A stretch of 64,000 nt of DNA from Flavobacteriales bacterium (lineage in GTDB: Bacteria > Bacteroidota > Bacteroidia > Flavobacteriales_F > PHOS-HE28). A program made the translations under genes and the position numbers. The notes under the pieces were generated by a model. The model was not told the DNA's origin. It was given only the letters and a program-made list of their open reading frames with translations, and ran no database searches. Below, piece by piece: positions 7,500 to 16,658 of the stretch. The stretch is taken from assembly GCA_020852835.1 (NCBI GenBank), contig JADZAC010000076.1:1-64000 (forward strand). The letters run 5' to 3'. How positions within the stretch are numbered: the first letter of the stretch is position 1; every line of letters starts with the position of its first letter.

Positions 7500-8198
7500 A
7501 TGTTGGCCGAACGTTTGTTGAAGGAGGTCTTCGCGTTCAACCTCAAGCATGCCAAGCTGCCGCGGCACATTGGCGTGCTGGACCCCTTCCATGGGGAGCA
7601 CGCGGCGCAGGTCAGGGGCATGGTGACGGAATTCCACCGCCGCTACTATGGCGATGAGCGGCCGCGCATGCTCATGCTGGGCATCAACCCCGGAAGGCTG
7701 GGAGCAGGCAGCACCGGCATATGCTTCACCGACACCAAGCGGTGCGAGGCGGACCTGGGGATCCCGGTGACCGGCATGCGCACGCACGAGCCCAGCAGCG
7801 ACTTTTTCTACCGCGTGGTGCGGGCCGCAGGCGGGGCCGCGGCCTTCTACGGAAAGGTTTACGTGCAGGCACTTTGCCCGCTTGGTTTCACCCGCACCGG
7901 GCCCAAGGGCACCCCCGTGAACCTGAACTACTACGATGATGCCGCTTTGCAGCGCGCTGTTGCGCCCTTGGTGGTGAACTGGGTGCACGGCCTGATCGCC
8001 GCCGGCTTGCGCACCGATGTGATGTGCTGCATCGGCACCGGCAAAAACCTCGCGTTCCTCAACAAGCTGAATGCCGAACACCGCTTCTTCGAGCGCATTC
8101 TTCCGCTGGAGCACCCCCGCTTTGTGATGCAGTACCGCTTCAACCAGGTGGATACCTTTATTGACCGGTATTTGGCCGCTTTGGCGCAGGCCGGTTGA
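7500..8198 (+). CDS. SMUG2-type uracil-DNA glycosylase family protein
   Basis: A 232-residue protein of the UDG superfamily, closest in appearance to the SMUG2 (DUF4918) branch common in Bacteroidota. These enzymes remove uracil or related damaged bases from DNA. The motif I equivalent is MLMLGINPGRLGAGSTG (residues about 58-75), with the GINPG turn that holds the water-activating residue. The DNA-intercalation motif II equivalent is LPLEHPRFVMQYR near residue 203, where HPRF replaces the HPS of canonical enzymes. YVQALCPLGFTRTG between them is also typical. It is transcribed divergently from cysH and ends in a hairpin. The exact base specificity is not readable. Confidence 0.85.
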   Translation: MLAERLLKEVFAFNLKHAKLPRHIGVLDPFHGEHAAQVRGMVTEFHRRYYGDERPRMLMLGINPGRLGAGSTGICFTDTKRCEADLGIPVTGMRTHEPSSDFFYRVVRAAGGAAAFYGKVYVQALCPLGFTRTGPKGTPVNLNYYDDAALQRAVAPLVVNWVHGLIAAGLRTDVMCCIGTGKNLAFLNKLNAEHRFFERILPLEHPRFVMQYRFNQVDTFIDRYLAALAQAG

Positions 8199-8217
8199 AA
8201 CGGCCGGTAACCTTTTT
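8189..8217 (+). terminator. Possible intrinsic terminator after the SMUG2-type gene
   Basis: GGCCG (8189-8193) pairs with CGGCC (8201-8205), followed after a few bases by five T (8213-8217). The stop codon (8196-8198) lies in the loop. The stem is short, so read-through into the sigma factor gene 24 bases on is plausible. Confidence 0.45.
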
Positions 8218-8241
8218 CCGGCCAGTGCGACTATCCGCTGC

Positions 8242-8787
8242 ATGTCCGCCGATCCACGCACCGAATTCATGCAGGCCTACGGCCCCTGCCACGAGCCGTT
8301 CACGCGCTACTGCACGGCGCTGGCCTACGGCCGCATGGACGTGCAGGACCTGATGCAGGAAGTACTGCTCAGCGCCTTCCAGCAATTCGACCGGATCCGC
8401 CGCAAGGACCAACTGCTGCACTACCTGGTGCGCGCCGCCCGCAACCGCGCCGTGAACCACTGGCGGCGCAACCGCCGCCAAGCCGATCTGTGCGAAGGCC
8501 ACCTTGCCCGCCTGAAGGACCGCGGCGCCCCGGCCGATCTGCTGGCCGACGTGGGCATTCTCTACGGCGCCTTGGACAAACTGCCCGCCCCGCTCCGCGA
8601 GGCGCTGGTGCTCTTCGAAGTTTCGGGCTTGCCCTTGGCCGAGGTGGCCGCCATACAAGGCATTACGCCCAATGCCGCCAAAACCCGGGTGAGCCGCGCC
8701 CGCGCCGGTTTGCGCGAGCTGCTCGCCGACCGGCCTGTGCCGGTGCGCAACGCCCTGTTGAACTCCCTGGCCAGCCTGTTGCTATGA
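8242..8787 (+). CDS. ECF-type sigma factor paired with a GIN-domain membrane protein
   Basis: A 181-residue sigma-70 family protein. Region 2: YCTALAYGRMDVQDLMQEVLLSAF and HYLVRAARNRAVNHWRR. Region 4: LDKLPAPLREALVLFEVSGL, then the helix-turn-helix LAEVAAIQGITPNAAKTRVSRAR. I chose the ATG at 8242; the frame extends upstream only through the preceding hairpin. Its stop overlaps the start of the next gene by four bases (ATGA). In Bacteroidota such a coupled downstream membrane gene usually encodes the cognate anti-sigma factor, so the pair is probably a signal-responsive transcription switch. The signal and target genes are unknown. Confidence 0.9.
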   Translation: MSADPRTEFMQAYGPCHEPFTRYCTALAYGRMDVQDLMQEVLLSAFQQFDRIRRKDQLLHYLVRAARNRAVNHWRRNRRQADLCEGHLARLKDRGAPADLLADVGILYGALDKLPAPLREALVLFEVSGLPLAEVAAIQGITPNAAKTRVSRARAGLRELLADRPVPVRNALLNSLASLLL

Positions 8788-9962
8788 ACACCCCGGACGA
8801 AAAGGACGAACTGCTCGCACCCTTGCGTGAACTGCCCGTGGAGGTGAGCCTCCAGGAGGTAGGCCGCATGGTGGCCGCATTCCCCTTGGCCATGGGCCTC
8901 ACGGCATGGCTCGCCCACCTCGCCAAAACCAACCTCAACACCTTGATCATGACCAGCGCAGGCACCCTCCTTCTCGGCACCGGCATCTTCCTGCTCAGCG
9001 GCAATGGCCCGCAACAACCGCCCGCGCCAGCTCCCATGGCCCATACCGTTGCGGCTCCGGCCCGCTCCACAAGCACGTCCCCGATCGAAGCCCCGAAGAC
9101 CGCAGTGCCCCGGCCCGGACCAGCGCATGCACCTCCCACGCCAGCGGCAGCAATGCCCGTGGACACTACCGCCCCGCCCCGACCGGCCGCCCCTGCAGCC
9201 CCAGCGCCCCTGCCGGTGGCTGCGGCTGCACCACTGCCCGCCGCGCAAATTCCACCGGCAGCACCCAAATCCCAGACCAATGAGCGCGTGTTCAACCTCT
9301 CCGGCTTCACCGGCATCGCCTTGTCCTCCAGCGTTGATGTGCGCTTGGAAGAAGGCGCATTCTCCGTGGTGGCCACCGGAACCCAGGAACTGCTGGACCG
9401 GCTGGACATCAAAACGGCGAGCAACCTGTTGGCCGTGGGCATGAACAGCGGCAACCGGGGCATGCGCAAGGACCAGCACCTCATGCTCACGGTGCGTATG
9501 CCGCGCGTTGAACAGCTCATCGTGCAAGGCTCGGGCTCCATCCATGCCACGCCCCTCACCAACTCCCCAAACCTGGAGCTCAGCGTGATGGGATCGGGGG
9601 ATATCAACCTGGTCGGAACCGGCAAAGTCGGCACGCTCACCATCAACGTGACCGGTTCGGGGGATGTGGCCTGTGTGCAGGTGGATGCTTCCAAAGCCAC
9701 CGTGGTCAACGTGACCGGCAGCGGCGACGTGAACCTCAGCGGCCGATCGGACCGGCTGCAGGTCAATGTGGTAGGCAGCGGAGACGTGAAGGCCGAAGGG
9801 CTGACGGCGATGCATGGCGAGGTGAACTTGTCGGGCTCGGGCGATGTGTTCATGGGCCCCGCCAACAGCCTGCAAGTGGTTAAGATGGGATCGGGCGATG
9901 TGCACACCACCGGGGCTACCGACGTGCAAACTTCCCCGGAAGATGACGGAGGGGAAGAATGA
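8784..9962 (+). CDS. Membrane protein with head GIN domain (DUF2807), possible anti-sigma factor
   Basis: A 392-residue protein in three parts. Residues 1-50 are a cytosolic helix-rich segment (VEVSLQEVGRMVAAFPLAM). Residues about 52-72 form one membrane helix (TLIMTSAGTLLLGTGIFLL). Residues about 75-165 are a Pro/Ala-rich linker. From about 167 a GIN domain begins (VFNLSGFTGIALSSSVDVRL), a right-handed beta helix with one GSGS/GSGD turn per coil; I count seven (GSGSI, GSGDI, then GSGDV five times). The end is acidic (EDDGGEE). Coupling to the sigma gene and the short N-terminal part suggest an anti-sigma role with the beta helix as periplasmic sensor; this is inference, and no known anti-sigma motif is recognised. 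Confidence 0.85.
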   Translation: MNTPDEKDELLAPLRELPVEVSLQEVGRMVAAFPLAMGLTAWLAHLAKTNLNTLIMTSAGTLLLGTGIFLLSGNGPQQPPAPAPMAHTVAAPARSTSTSPIEAPKTAVPRPGPAHAPPTPAAAMPVDTTAPPRPAAPAAPAPLPVAAAAPLPAAQIPPAAPKSQTNERVFNLSGFTGIALSSSVDVRLEEGAFSVVATGTQELLDRLDIKTASNLLAVGMNSGNRGMRKDQHLMLTVRMPRVEQLIVQGSGSIHATPLTNSPNLELSVMGSGDINLVGTGKVGTLTINVTGSGDVACVQVDASKATVVNVTGSGDVNLSGRSDRLQVNVVGSGDVKAEGLTAMHGEVNLSGSGDVFMGPANSLQVVKMGSGDVHTTGATDVQTSPEDDGGEE

Positions 9963-10040
9963 ACGGGCCCGCAGGTGGGCCCGCAGTTGGGCCCCTAGGC
10001 GCCCGTAGTGCCCGAGATCTTGCACCGGCAAACAGCGCAG

Positions 10041-10063
10041 GGCCGCCCCGAACAGGGGCGGCC
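10041..10063 (+). terminator. Strong GC hairpin after the sigma/GIN operon
   Basis: GGCCGCCCC (10041-10049) and GGGGCGGCC (10055-10063) form a perfect nine-base-pair stem with a five-base loop. There is no T tract. It lies between the convergent GIN and hypothetical genes, so it may serve both strands. Confidence 0.65.
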
Positions 10064-10116
10064 TTGGCGTGCCCGGCTGGTCCCGGCCGCGTTACAACCC
10101 GCAGGGGAGCAGGCGC

Positions 10117-10506
10117 CTAAACCGGCTTGCGGAACAGGTAGCGTGTGAGGAAGATGCCCGTATTATCGGTGCTCTGCACGCCGGCCGTCACTTCGTACAG
10201 CTCCCAGCCCTCTGCGGTGTAGCGGTTGATGGCATCCACGATCACCCGGTCGTTGTTGGCCACGTTCTTGAAGTTGATGCCCGCCAGGCTGTAAAAGTTC
10301 AGCAGGTCCTTGCCCACCTCCTGGTCGCCTTCATCGCTGACGATCACCCGTGAACGCCCCAATCCGCCCGGGATCACGCTCTCGATGGTGCTGAACTGGC
10401 GGTAAGTGTACGGGGTGGCCTGGGGCGCCGGGCGGAAGCTGTATCCGGCGAACAGGGCGGCGGCAAAGCCGGCACCGAGGAGGATGGAACGGAAGTTTGT
10501 GGTCAT
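10117..10506 (-). CDS. Small exported protein of unknown function
   Basis: A 129-residue protein with an N-terminal hydrophobic segment (SILLGAGFAAALFAGYSF) that is either an uncleaved anchor or a signal peptide. The C-terminal part (VIVDAINRYTAEGWELYEVTAG ending in TRYLFRKPV) resembles the DUF4177-like fold, in which a small domain ends with a GWEL motif and a final strand. I do not recognise a function. It is divergent from the operon beginning at 10559 and convergent with the GIN gene. Confidence 0.75.
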   Translation of the reverse strand: MTTNFRSILLGAGFAAALFAGYSFRPAPQATPYTYRQFSTIESVIPGGLGRSRVIVSDEGDQEVGKDLLNFYSLAGINFKNVANNDRVIVDAINRYTAEGWELYEVTAGVQSTDNTGIFLTRYLFRKPV

Positions 10507-10523
10507 GACTGGGTGTTATTTTG
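10496..10523 (+). promoter_or_regulatory. Promoter: TTTG-N17-TATTTTG
   Basis: TTTG at 10496-10499 and TATTTTG at 10517-10523 match the Bacteroidota -33 and -7 elements with a 17-base spacer. The start codon at 10559 lies 35 bases downstream. This would drive the five-gene operon to 14568. The -33 box overlaps the first codons of the divergent gene. Confidence 0.6.
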
Positions 10524-10558
10524 TACGTTGGGCCAGCGAATTTGCGCGATCCCATCGA

Positions 10559-10995
10559 ATGACCATGACGCAGCGCTGCATCATTTTGTTACTGGCCATG
10601 TCCATGGGCCTGTGGGCCCGTGCGCAATCCAAGATCACCATCTCCCAGGTACAGGCCGTGGACGGGCAAACCACGCTGCAAGGCACCGATGCCACCATCC
10701 AACTGGGGCGTGCCGAGGGGAGGGGCAGTGCCACGGTCCTTTCCTCGGGCGGGGTGGAGGCCAAGGTGCAGGCCAAGGTGAGCAGCCACCACGTGCGGCG
10801 CAGCAGCGTGAAGGATTCGGCCGTGAACGTGATCTTGGAGATCAGCATGCGGGCCGGCAAGGACAAGGACACCCAGCGCGTGGAGAAGATCTTCTACCTG
10901 GAACAGTCGCGTACTTCGGTCGTATCGAAAACATTCAACTTCAAAAAGGGCATCACCATGCGGCCCATCGCGCTCACCTTCAATATTGCCTTGGA

Positions 10996-10999
<4 letters not shown>
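10559..10999 (+). CDS. Secreted protein of unknown function, first gene of the acyl-CoA ligase operon
   Basis: A 146-residue protein with a signal peptide (RCIILLLAMSMGLWARAQ, cleavage after AQ). The ATG at 10565 is an alternative start two codons in. The mature part is beta-rich, with repeated Gln, Gly and Val (ITISQVQAVDGQTTLQG, GSATVLSSGGVEAKVQAKV) and a C-terminal MRPIALTFNIAL. No family was recognised. It overlaps the next gene by four bases (ATGA), so it is translated in coupling with the acyl-CoA ligase. Confidence 0.75.
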
Positions 11000-12765
<1,766 letters not shown>

Positions 12766-12779
12766 CCCAGAACACCGCC

Positions 12780-13187
12780 ATGACCTTCTCCAGATCTCCC
12801 TTGCGTGCCGCCACCTTGTTGCTGCTATCGCTCCTTCTTGCCACCGGATGCAAAAAGGAAGAAGGCGAAGGCGGCAAAGCCGTGATCAAAGGCATTGTGC
12901 TGCGCCAGGACGTGAACGCCGTGGGCAACCCGCTGGGCGACCCCTATCCCTTCCACGACACCCGCGTGTACATCATTTACGGCGACAACGAGTTCCAGGA
13001 TGATGACGTGCGCACCGGCCCGGAAGGCAACTACGAGTTCCGCTGGCTGCGCCCAGGCGACTACACCATCTACACGTTCGGTGAGTGCGATTGCCCCGGC
13101 AAGAGCGTAACCGTGAGCCACCGCGTGACCATTGACGGCAAGAAGGACGTGGTGACCGTGCCCACCATAACCGTGGACAACTTTTGA
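12780..13187 (+). CDS. Lipoprotein with a prealbumin-like/carboxypeptidase-regulatory fold
   Basis: A 135-residue lipoprotein: hydrophobic segment, lipobox LATGC with the lipidated Cys near residue 22, then KKEEGEGG. The +2 position is Lys. The rest reads as one small beta-sandwich: IKGIVLRQD, DTRVYIIYGDNE, GPEGNYEFRWLRPGDYTIYTF, then a final VTIDGKKDVVTVPTITV. The GNYEF...PGDYTI pattern is that of carboxypeptidase-regulatory or SdrD-B-like domains. Function unknown. It starts 14 bases after the acyl-CoA ligase and its stop overlaps the next start. Confidence 0.8.
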   Translation: MTFSRSPLRAATLLLLSLLLATGCKKEEGEGGKAVIKGIVLRQDVNAVGNPLGDPYPFHDTRVYIIYGDNEFQDDDVRTGPEGNYEFRWLRPGDYTIYTFGECDCPGKSVTVSHRVTIDGKKDVVTVPTITVDNF

Positions 13188-13906
13188 GCGCCTTGCGACA
13201 TACCCTGGCCGCACTGTTGGCCACGGCCCTGAGCGGCCATGCCGCGGCACAAGGCGATAGCGGCCTGCATCCCGTCAACGATGCACAGCTCTGGTTCAGC
13301 GCGGGAACGGAGATCAAGCCCTTCCGCAAGCCCGAAGGCCAGCTTACCCAGGCCCGCTTCTTCAACAAGCTGCGCGCCACCGGCGAGCTGGACTGGCGGC
13401 TCTCGGAAAACGCCTCCCGCCTCAAGCAGTTCAACACCACCGCAGGCCTCTTCTACCCCATCACCAAGTACCTGCGCGTGGGCAGCGAATACCGCTACAG
13501 CTTCCGCGACCGCTACACCACCAACAAGAGCCGCGCCGACCTGCAAGTGCGCCTCAAATGGAAGACCGGCCGCCTCGACGGCAATTTCCGCAGCGTGTAC
13601 CAGCACAGCTTCGAGGAGGTCACCGAACTGCGCACCGAACTGCGCAACCGCATCGGCCTGGAATACGACATCCGCCAATGGAAGCTGGACCCCGTGGTGA
13701 ACGTGGAAACCTTCACTGCGCTGCACTACACCGGCAACCGCCTGATCGGCATGCGCTACGACCTGGGCACCAAGCTCAACTTGGACAAGGCCAAACAGAA
13801 CACCCTCGAGATCACCTTCCGCCTGGACCAGGAGCTGGACCGCAAGCGCCCCGATCACGATTGGATCCTCGCCCTGGCCTACGAATATTCCTTCAAGAAA
13901 AAGTGA
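13184..13906 (+). CDS. DUF2490-type outer membrane beta-barrel protein
   Basis: A 240-residue protein with a signal peptide (RHTLAALLATALSGHAAAQ) and then alternating amphipathic strands: DAQLWFSAGTEIKPF, RATGELDWRLSENASRL, YLRVGSEYRYSFRDRY, LQVRLKWKTGRLDGNF, GLEYDIRQWKLDPVV, and a final DWILALAYEYSF. This pattern fits DUF2490, a family of small outer-membrane barrels in Bacteroidota. The only plausible start is TTG at 13184, overlapping the previous stop (TTGA); no ATG occurs early in the frame. It overlaps the SCO gene as GTGA. Role unknown. Confidence 0.8.
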   Translation: MSALRHTLAALLATALSGHAAAQGDSGLHPVNDAQLWFSAGTEIKPFRKPEGQLTQARFFNKLRATGELDWRLSENASRLKQFNTTAGLFYPITKYLRVGSEYRYSFRDRYTTNKSRADLQVRLKWKTGRLDGNFRSVYQHSFEEVTELRTELRNRIGLEYDIRQWKLDPVVNVETFTALHYTGNRLIGMRYDLGTKLNLDKAKQNTLEITFRLDQELDRKRPDHDWILALAYEYSFKKK

Positions 13907-14568
13907 AAAACGCACCCTTTCTCCGCGCTGCCATCTTCTTCGCGCTCTTTGCCGTGGCGGTCGTCATCGGTTACTTCATCCTGCGCCCCTCCGGCGAGCT
14001 GCCCATCTACCACCCCTCACAACTGGATCCGCGACTGGTGGACGGCAGCATGCGGAGCGACACGGGCGAACACCGGATCAAGGCCTTCCGGCTCATTGAC
14101 CAGAACGGCGACAGCGTCTTTCTGAAGGATGTGGCCGGCAAGGTGGTGCTCGCAGACTTCTTCTTCACCACCTGCGGCACCATCTGCCCCAAGATGAGCA
14201 CCCAGATGGCCCGCGTGCAGGCGGCCTTTGCCGAAGACCCGCGGGTGATGCTCCTCTCCCACTCGGTCACCCCCGAAGCCGATTCGGTGCCCGCCCTGCA
14301 CGCCTATGCCCGGGAATACGGCGTGGACCACCGCCGCTGGCGCCTGCTCACCGGCGACCGCAAACAGATCTACGCCCTTGCACGAACCAGCTACTTCGCC
14401 GTGCTGGACCACGGCGACGGCGGACCCGATGACTTTGTGCACACCGAGAACTTCGTGCTGGTGGACCCCCAGGGCCGCCTGCGCGGCTTCTATGACGGCA
14501 CCAAGGCGGCCGAAGCGGACCGGGCCATCAAGGACATGAGATGGCTGCTGAAAGCCATGCCGCAGTGA
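13903..14568 (+). CDS. SCO1/SenC family copper chaperone or thiol protein
   Basis: A 221-residue protein with one N-terminal membrane anchor (FLRAAIFFALFAVAVVIGYFIL) and a periplasmic thioredoxin-like SCO domain. The copper-binding CxxxC is in TTCGTICPKM (Cys91 and Cys95), and the third ligand is probably His180 in DDFVHTENFVLVDP. SCO proteins deliver copper to, or reduce, the CuA site of cytochrome oxidase. The start is GTG at 13903, overlapping the upstream stop (GTGA). It closes the five-gene operon. No oxidase gene is nearby. Confidence 0.92.
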   Translation: MKNAPFLRAAIFFALFAVAVVIGYFILRPSGELPIYHPSQLDPRLVDGSMRSDTGEHRIKAFRLIDQNGDSVFLKDVAGKVVLADFFFTTCGTICPKMSTQMARVQAAFAEDPRVMLLSHSVTPEADSVPALHAYAREYGVDHRRWRLLTGDRKQIYALARTSYFAVLDHGDGGPDDFVHTENFVLVDPQGRLRGFYDGTKAAEADRAIKDMRWLLKAMPQ

Positions 14569-14649
14569 GCCCGGGGCGGTGCCTGCAACCCGCGCCTGCG
14601 CACCGGCTGCAGGCCCGGACCCGATGACCTTCGCCGTGCCCCCACCCCC

Positions 14650-14657
14650 TACCTTCG
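14650..14657 (+). promoter_or_regulatory. Candidate -7 element TACCTTCG for the ABC-F gene
   Basis: TACCTTCG differs from TAnnTTTG by one base and lies 26 bases before the ATG at 14684. No -33 TTG is seen at the expected place. Confidence 0.4.
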
Positions 14658-14683
14658 CGCCCCCGCAACCGGCGGCACGCCTC

Positions 14684-16549
14684 ATGAATTGTCTCTCCGT
14701 TGAGCGCATCAGCAAGCGCTATGGTCCGCGCCTGTTGTTCGAGGACATCTCCTTCGGCCTGGAAAAAGGCCAGAAAACGGCCATTGTGGCGCGTAACGGC
14801 ACCGGTAAAAGCACCTTGTTGAAGTGCATTGCGGGCATTGAATCCCCCGACCAGGGCACCATCACCTTCAACAAGGGCCTGCGCGTGGGCTACCTGGACC
14901 AGAACGTGCACATGGCCGGCAGCCGCTCACTGGTGGATGAAATGCTGGACCGCAACGACCCGGTGAGCAATGCCATCCGCGCGTACGAGCACCTGGCCGC
15001 CAAACACACCGAAGGCGATGCGCTCAACGCCGCCATCGTGCGCATGACCGAGCTGGACGCCTGGGACCACGAAGCCCGCATCAAGCGCCTCCTCTTCCAG
15101 TTCGGCCTGCGCGACCTGGAACAACCCGTGAACACCCTTAGCGGCGGCCAGCAGAAACGCCTGGCCATGGCCAAGGTGCTCATCGACATGCCCGATGTGC
15201 TCATCCTGGACGAGCCCACCAACCACTTGGACCTGGCCATGATCGAGCAGCTGGAGGCGGAGCTCTCCGCGCCCAACGTCACCCTGCTGCTGGTCACCCA
15301 CGACCGCTGGTTCCTGGACAACGTATGCGATGAGATCATCGAACTGGAGTTCGGCGTGTTCACCCGTTTCAAGGGCAACTACAGCTGGTACGTGGAAAAG
15401 AAGGCCGAGCTGGAGGAGGTGCGCAACGCCACCCAGCAGCACCTGCGCGGCCTGATGCGCAGCGAACTGGAATGGGTGCGCAAGATGCCCCGCGCCCGCG
15501 GCACCAAGAGCAAAAGCCGCCTGCAGGCCTTCGATACGTTGAAAGAGCTCGCCGGCCGGGACTTCGACCATGGCCAGGTAAGCATCGACATCAAGAGCAC
15601 CCGCTTGGGCGGCAAGGTGATCGAAGCGCGCAACCTCACCAAAAGCTTCGGCGACCGGAAGATCGTGGCGCACTTCAACTACTCGCTCAAGGCCGGCGAC
15701 CGCATCGGCATCGTGGGCCCCAACGGCATCGGCAAGAGCACCTTCGTGCAACTGCTCACCAAGCAGCTCGAGCCCGACGCCGGCAAGGTGACCATCGGCG
15801 ATACCGTGGTGCTCGGCTACTTCGGCCAGCAGGGCCTGCAGCTCAAGGAGGACCTGCGCGTGATCGAGGTGGTGCGCGCCATCGCCGAGGAGATCCCCAT
15901 GAGCAAGGGCCGCACCCTCTCCGCCTCGCAGCTCCTGGAACGCTTCCTGTTCGACAAGGAACAGCAGTACCAGTACGCCAGCACCCTCAGCGGCGGCGAG
16001 CGCCGGCGCCTGCACCTGTGCACCGTGCTCATGGCCAACCCCAACGTGCTCGTGCTGGACGAACCCACCAACGACCTGGACATCCCCACGCTCAACGCCT
16101 TGGAGGATTTCCTCGCCGACCTGGGCATCTGCCTGCTGATCGTGAGCCACGACCGTTTCTTCATGGACAAGCTCTGCACCAAGCTGCTGGTGTTCGAGGG
16201 CGACGGCGTGGTGAAGGAATGGGTGCATACCTACACCGAGCTGCGCGAAATGCAGAAAGCACGCGAGCAGAACGAGGTGAAGGAAGTGAAGGCCGTGAAG
16301 GAGGTCCGCAAGGAACAAGCCGCCACCAACAAGCTCACCTATGGTGAGCGCCTGGAGCTGAAAAAGATCGACAAGGAGCTGCCCGCACTGGAAAAGAAGA
16401 AGGAGGAACTGCTCGCCGAAATGGCCGCAAAGGCAGCCGATCACCACGCGGTGATGGAGCTTTCCATCAAGCTGGAGAAAGTGACCAGCGAGCTGGAGCG
16501 CATGGGCGATCGCTGGTTGCTGCTGTCGGAGAAGGAGGAGGCTGGGTAG
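14684..16549 (+). CDS. ABC-F family ATPase (Uup-like, ribosome-associated)
   Basis: A 621-residue soluble protein with two ABC domains and no membrane segments. Domain 1: P-loop VARNGTGKST, signature LSGGQQKRLAM, Walker B VLILDEPTNHLD. Domain 2: P-loop GPNGIGKSTF, signature LSGGERRRLHL, Walker B VLVLDEPTNDLD. The linker between them (YSWYVEKKAELEE, ELEWVRKMPRARGTKSKSR) is the P-site tRNA-interaction motif region of ABC-F proteins. The C-terminal 90 residues are a charged coiled coil (KEVKAVKEVRKEQ, KKKEELLAEM), as in Uup. ABC-F proteins act on the ribosome; the coiled coil favours a Uup-like housekeeping role rather than antibiotic resistance. Confidence 0.92.
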   Translation: MNCLSVERISKRYGPRLLFEDISFGLEKGQKTAIVARNGTGKSTLLKCIAGIESPDQGTITFNKGLRVGYLDQNVHMAGSRSLVDEMLDRNDPVSNAIRAYEHLAAKHTEGDALNAAIVRMTELDAWDHEARIKRLLFQFGLRDLEQPVNTLSGGQQKRLAMAKVLIDMPDVLILDEPTNHLDLAMIEQLEAELSAPNVTLLLVTHDRWFLDNVCDEIIELEFGVFTRFKGNYSWYVEKKAELEEVRNATQQHLRGLMRSELEWVRKMPRARGTKSKSRLQAFDTLKELAGRDFDHGQVSIDIKSTRLGGKVIEARNLTKSFGDRKIVAHFNYSLKAGDRIGIVGPNGIGKSTFVQLLTKQLEPDAGKVTIGDTVVLGYFGQQGLQLKEDLRVIEVVRAIAEEIPMSKGRTLSASQLLERFLFDKEQQYQYASTLSGGERRRLHLCTVLMANPNVLVLDEPTNDLDIPTLNALEDFLADLGICLLIVSHDRFFMDKLCTKLLVFEGDGVVKEWVHTYTELREMQKAREQNEVKEVKAVKEVRKEQAATNKLTYGERLELKKIDKELPALEKKKEELLAEMAAKAADHHAVMELSIKLEKVTSELERMGDRWLLLSEKEEAG

Positions 16550-16568
16550 TGGTGTGGTGGGTAGGAGA

Positions 16569-16639
16569 CAGTTGTCAGTTGTCGGTTGTCTGTTGTTAGT
16601 TGTTAGGTCACCCCACTGACAACCGACAACTGACAACTG
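16569..16639. repeat. Perfect 22-bp inverted repeat made of heptamers, between convergent genes
   Basis: The left arm (16569-16590) and right arm (16618-16639) are exact reverse complements over 22 bases, with a 27-base loop. The left side is a tandem of five heptamers of the form (C/T)NGTTGT (16569-16603); the right side is GACAACC, GACAACT, GACAACT. The 7-base period is shared with the repeat at 49535-49637 although the unit differs. It lies between the ABC-F gene and the convergent pseudouridine synthase gene, so as RNA it could end transcription from both sides. No T tract follows. Confidence 0.85.
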
Positions 16640-16658
16640 CCATCTGAAGATCACCCGC

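Noticed and set aside
9520-9930. Repeated GSGD-coding DNA that could be taken for a minisatellite
   Set aside because: The repeats are in frame, separated by variable strands, and are the turns of a GIN beta helix, so they are protein-level repeats.
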